Shown here piece after piece: positions 59,300-64,000 of a stretch of DNA of 64,000 nt. Origin of the DNA: Dasypus novemcinctus (taxonomy: Eukaryota; Chordata; Mammalia; Cingulata; Dasypodidae). The stretch's first letter is position 1. Every line of letters starts with the position of its first letter. The notes under the pieces are model-generated. The model was not told where the DNA came from. It saw nothing but the letters and a program-made list of their open reading frames with translations, and searched no databases. The position numbers and the translations under genes were made by a program. The DNA lies in assembly GCF_030445035.2 (NCBI RefSeq), contig NC_080673.1:179347216-179411215 (forward strand), in the 5' to 3' direction.

Positions 59300-61600
59300 T
59301 GTAGACACTTTACAGCCCTAGTTGCCAGATGCTCTTCTCTGCTACATCTGGTTTAGAAAATTTTCTCACATCCTTTCCTCATCCTTCAGGGCCTGCTTGC
59401 ATCCCATCTCTTTCAAAAATCCTCTCTTGCCTGTCCCAAATTAAAGTGATTAATCCTGTTTCCAGAGTTCCACAGTGTTTACAATCTTTCATATGCATTT
59501 AGCAATGATTTTTTGTTGCAATTTAATGCTACTCTTTCCAATAGTCTTTCCGGATTTTTCTCACATTAATATCAGCTGCAAACTTCATTTGTAAATTCTT
59601 TGCATCATTGACCCATTAGAGACAGAACGTAGATTTGTGGTTGACAAGGAATTTGTTGTTTGTTTAGGCAGGAAGAATTGGGACTGCCTCTAATGAGTAC
59701 AGGTTTTCTTTTTGGGGTAATGAAAATGATCTGCAATTAGATAGTGATGATGATGACACAACACAATGAATATATTAAAAACGACTGAATTGTACATATT
59801 AAGAAGATGAATTTTATGTTTTCTGACTTATACCTCAATTTTTAAAAATTGCTGTGGAGCCTTGGAAAATTTAATACAATATTGTTATGGAGTCCAATAG
59901 ACTCTCAAGTTTAAAAACATTACAAATCAATCCTTATAGGATTAGTCCATGTTTGTTAGCAACAAAACTCAAAAGAGAAAGAAGTCCAAGAGACAGATAT
60001 AAAATCTAACAGAAATCTAGGAGTATATACACATTAGGAGAGGATTGCCTGGATGGAGGAGATTATAGATCATTTATCCCGTTACTTTCAGGCCTATATT
60101 TGTTTCCTAAATGCCCCTTCAATGACTATGCATTCATTTTGTAAGAAGAGAAAAACAAACCTTCATAATAATTTCACAAGGAAGAAAATGAACCAAGTAC
60201 CATGGATGTATACTTCAAGAAAAAGAGGACATAAGGAAGAACACATAGGATTTATCTTCATCCATATTGCATGAGGAGGGGTTGTGTAAGAGTGAGAAAG
60301 AGAGAGATTCATTCTTTCTGAAGTTTTGGCATGTCCCATCCAGAAAGAATAAAAATTGTTTAGTAAAGTAGATCCAAGCAAAGGTAGTAGTAGTGCATGC
60401 TTATGTCCCGAAAGGTGCCCATAGCCCAAGGGAATCAGCGGAAGCTTAGTTTCCCATTCCAGGGTCTCATTCCAGGGCACTCCCTGAATCCCTATTTCTG
60501 TTATCTCCTTTGTCCTGGTTATTTCCAGGAAAATTATTAAAACAAAGCTTAGACATCCAGGAGAGGCTCCAAGACTTGTAAACCTTAGTACATTCACAGC
60601 AAATTTATAAAGCTGAAGAAAAAAGTCTTAAGATAGAGAGTTCTACTCAGCAAGTGTGATTTGGGGAATTCTTGGCATTGGGAAATATTATTCTGCTAAT
60701 GATGCCAGATATTTTCTGAAAACCAATGTGTCTCTTAAGCCAAGGAGGTTCGAGTTCCCCTTACAATGAGAGTAGTACATTTTTCTTTAGAGAAGGATAA
60801 GAACTATTCAGTAATAGTAAATATATTACTTGTAAATTTGCCATTTTGGAATCTTCATTTATAAATTGTTTACTTAAAGGTTATTCTTATAGTTCACAGG
60901 GAGAATTTTTTATAAAGAATCCCTTGAAGATTTTAAGACTTTTACCTAAAGACTGATGCAATATAATTAATTATTATATAATAAGATATAAAGTCCTTAT
61001 TCTTTCACCCTTTTAAGAATTTGATGTTCATCTATTTGATAAGTTTCAAATAAGGAATTGAGTATTACATCAAAAAAATAGTTAGAAATTTCTAGGTAAT
61101 GCAAAGATGGGCAAAATATGAAGACTGTTTTTAGGTGGAAATTCTAATGATTAGAAAAGACCACATGAATTTGGAAAGTTTTCTGAGACGGGGGAGCTGG
61201 CAGTGGAAGGGAGAAGATAACTTCCTCTCAGTGCCAACTAAGTTTTGCATTCAGAATGCATTGCAGAGAGAGTTCAAAGATATAGGTAGACAAACTGATT
61301 GAAGAGGCAGTCCCTTGTATAAAATGTGTAAATTAAATTGAGTTACTACTGTCCAAAGCAAACAGAGGAAGTACACATAGGTCAGGAAATGAAATAAAGG
61401 ATATCAAAAGGAAATGAAATAAAAGGGCTCAAAAGCCCCCCATTCCAGGTTCATCATGACATAGTCTTGTGATTTTAACCAAAGCAATCAAGGTGACTGA
61501 ACCAGCTGCAAAAGTTAGCACATTGTCACAGTGTTTAGAATGCATATCATCTGGGAATTTTGAAACCTCAAGAAACCCAGGTCATATCAGAGGTGATTTT
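59300..61600. other. No recognised gene
   Basis: The first 230 bp may contain an L2-like relic. The longest frame is 144 codons on the minus strand (60597-60163), without known domain, signal peptide or coding-like composition. The rest is AT-rich. Confidence 0.45.
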
Positions 61601-61617
61601 GATTTTTAAAGGAATAT

Positions 61618-61850
61618 GCATTTATTTATTTATTTATTTTTGAGGTACTGGGGCCTGGGAATTAAGCCCCAGACCTCCTATAGGAAGCCAGGTCTCAACC
61701 ACTGAGTCATATCAGCTTCCTTGAGTTAGTTTATTCATTTGTTTTGCTTGTTGGTTGATTTTTGCATTTTCAGGAGGCACCCAGGAACCGAACCAGGACT
61801 TCCCATGTGGGAGGCAGACACTCAAGTGCTTAAGCCACATCTGCTTCCAT
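61618..61850 (-). mobile_element. Two tandem DAS-related SINE heads
   Basis: First head: TTTATT repeat tail, GAGGTACTGGGGCCTGGGAA ... GAGTCATATCAGCTTCC. Second: AGGAGGCACCCAGGAACCGA ... TTAAGCCACATCTGCTTCC. Arrangement parallels 28975-29260. Confidence 0.75.
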
Positions 61851-61859
61851 GAAAGAGAA

Positions 61860-63120
61860 TTTTTTACGAGGTAATTCTGATGCAGAAAATCTGATACCCT
61901 TCCTCTGATAGTGTTAAGTTTCAGTTTTTGAAAATTTGACACTTAGTGCAATGCCAGTGAGTAAGTATTAACATGAGAAGGAGGGTAAGAAAGAAAGAGT
62001 TGACTTAATAAATAAATTCTAGAAACACCTTGAGGTTTATATATAATTAGCAAATCCATCCATCTCCAGTATAAATGTGTGTGTACATGCATGAACATGC
62101 ATATACTCAGACACATTCACATTTCCCCTTTACATACATATATATATATACATGTGACTTTATTCTGATGTATGTCAGAAAAGATTTAGCTTACATTCAA
62201 ATTTAGGTAATATTATTTTCTTCCAGGTTCCTAATCTATAAAAATAGTGTGTACCAAATTCTTCAAGAAAAAAATTAATTTTAAAAAGGAGTAGAGACAT
62301 GACATATCTGGATTTTGGAAACAATAAAAATTATATGCAAGATGCAGTCCTAGGTACATCAGTACAAGTATAACTTATTGTCTTGACTTGCTGGGATTGC
62401 TGACCTGTACATAATTCCTAATCTTGCATTTCTTTTCTTCATCTATTTCTGTTTTGTTTGTTTATTTCATGTCAGAACCCTGAAGACCAAGTATTCTGTT
62501 CCTGTGAAGAAACCACAAACATACATATGCATTCCTGTTAATCACTGTGACAAATAATACCCCTTGACCTTCATTATTTTCTCCTTGTTCCTCAATAAAG
62601 TAACCCTCATATTTTAGTTAAGTACATGGAAATGAAGAATGAATGTTAGGTTTCCAATTCTCCCACTTGTAGGTAAGGTGTTGATGTGACTAAGTTTTAC
62701 TTGGTAGAACATAAGCAGAAATCTCTTATGCTTCAGAAGTGGCAATTTTTGGAAGTCTTCCTTTAAAAGGAAAAAAAAAAATAACTAGTACAAGTAGTTA
62801 GAACTCTTTCATCCATTCCTTTACATTCTCCTGCCTTGATGGCGAATGTTAATATCTTGTATGAGAATGAAGATTACACTCTTGGGGTGGCTGAACAATG
62901 AGCTAGAAGGAACTTGTGCCTCAAAGAACTTTCTGGAGCAGAAGTTGGCATCCAAATCCTGAGCCATTTACTTTTGAATGATGCCCATGTCCCTTATGCT
63001 ATCATCTTACCCTTATCTCCACAACACATGAAAACAGTCATCTGATTCTGCTAGTTTTACTTTCATGTCTCAAAAATCTTATTTTTCTTGCCTTCTGGCA
63101 GCAATGGAAATTTGAGACTT
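61860..63120. other. No recognised gene
   Basis: Apart from the low-complexity tract, only unique-looking AT-rich sequence. Confidence 0.45.
62078..62155. repeat. (GT)n/(TA)n low-complexity tract
   Basis: TGTGTGTG near 62080 and an ATATATATATATA run at about 62138-62150. Confidence 0.85.
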
Positions 63121-63169
63121 GTTTTTTTTTTTTTTTTTTGACATGGGTTACTCTATAATCTCTCTATCT

Positions 63170-63900
63170 CTGTAATGACCTCACTATCTCCAGTCTTTCC
63201 ACATCGTTTCTTATGCTCATTGTCACTAAATCAATACATTGTCTGCATCATTACAATCATATCACACTCCTGCTCTTCAACAATGACTCCTTAGTGCCAG
63301 TAGGGTAAAACTCCAGTCTCTTAGCACAAAATTAAAGTTACTTCATAGTTCTCCCTGAACCCTCCTTTCTAATAACTTCCTATGATCCCTTCTTATTCCA
63401 GCTACCCAAGATACCTTACTATTTGCAGAATACATTATTTCTTCCTACCCTGAATGTACAATTGTATTCATCTTTCCTTGTTGAGTTCTGTCTCTGCAGC
63501 TACCAGCCTGATCTATTAAAAGTATAAACCCATCATAACAATGCCCTGGTTAAAAGTCAATTGTTTCTCATTATGCTTAAAAAGCCAAAATCCTTCAAAT
63601 GGTTTCTATGACCTGACTCTTATTTTCTTCATAATCTCCTCTAACATATGCCTTGTTTCCCCCCATCTTGCAGCCAAATTAGCTATCTTTCAAGTTATGA
63701 ATAGACATTGTTCTTTCCTGACTCAAATTTGTCACACAAAGTTTTTCCAGATCTGGAATAGTCTTCCTTCCTCTAGTCACCTAGTAAAATTCTACTAATT
63801 TCTAAGGTCTTTACTTAATTTATATTTAATCAGACAAAACTTTCCTGATAATCTTTCTTCCTATTTCAGTACTTTCCTTCTGTAACAACGTCATATTGTC
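63170..63900 (-). repeat. L2 fossil LINE fragments
   Basis: Two antisense L2 segments: 'acactcctgctcttcaacaa' then 'gactccttagtgccagtagg' with 'gggtaaaactccagtctctt' (63260-63330), and 'ttcaaatggtttctatgacc' (63595-63615). The 85-codon frame 63541-63798 is part of this relic. Confidence 0.65.
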
Positions 63901-64000
63901 CCCTTTAATTTTAGTTTATACCAATGATCAACAAATTTCCTGTAATGGACCAGAGAGTAAATATGTTAAGCTTTGTAGGTTTAAACAACTACTCAAATCT

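Overview
The window is mammalian nuclear DNA, almost certainly from a xenarthran and most likely an armadillo. It carries several copies of the tRNA-derived DAS-type SINE known from Dasypus (best copies at 1088-1468, 46545-46950 and 54610-55019), lineage-typical L1 elements with long 3' UTRs, and old MIR, L2 and MaLR repeats shared by placental mammals. I find no intact multi-exon host gene, no functional RNA gene and nothing bacterial. Nearly every recognisable feature is a transposable element or a product of retrotransposition.

Layout. 1-12980 is a two-layer endogenous retrovirus (ERV) nest. An old, decayed gammaretrovirus-like ERV lies on the minus strand (gag about 11280-10350, then protease, pol remnants and integrase). 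Its integrase is split by a young plus-strand LTR element, 2084-9033. The young element has two 464-bp LTRs that I read as identical, a 4-bp target-site duplication (ATGG), an Arg-tRNA-type primer-binding site, a 20-bp palindrome and a splice donor in the leader, and a polypurine tract. Its 6-kb interior has no gag, pol or env. It is the most interesting object here: a recently mobile, coding-empty ERV comparable in kind to rodent VL30/ETn or human MER4-group elements. 13187-16974 is a minus-strand L1 with both ends and target duplications but most of ORF2 missing. 17-20 kb holds SINE, MIR and L2 fossils.

20200-24313 is a processed retrocopy of TBL1XR1 with 5' UTR, CDS, long 3' UTR, A-rich tail and 12-bp target duplications. 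Two single-base insertions and a lost stop make it a pseudogene, although a WD40-only frame of 370 codons stays open.

24.3-47 kb is a patchwork of minus-strand L1 pieces, MaLR LTRs and a complete MaLR provirus (about 36580-40340). Scattered through it and on to 57.7 kb is one family of solo LTRs (TG...CA, about 540-680 bp). At least nine full or partial copies are present, several with perfect 5-bp target duplications; two lie inside the MaLR provirus and two sit head-to-tail inside an L1. 47-64 kb is mostly unique or anciently repetitive sequence with further L1 3' ends, MIR and L2 relics, one good DAS SINE and small microsatellites.

The elements do not form a pathway. They form a time-ordered stack: MIR/L2, then MaLR and the old ERV, then L1 and the solo-LTR family, then SINEs and the young non-coding ERV. 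All calls were made by eye. Family names are by recognition, without a database search.
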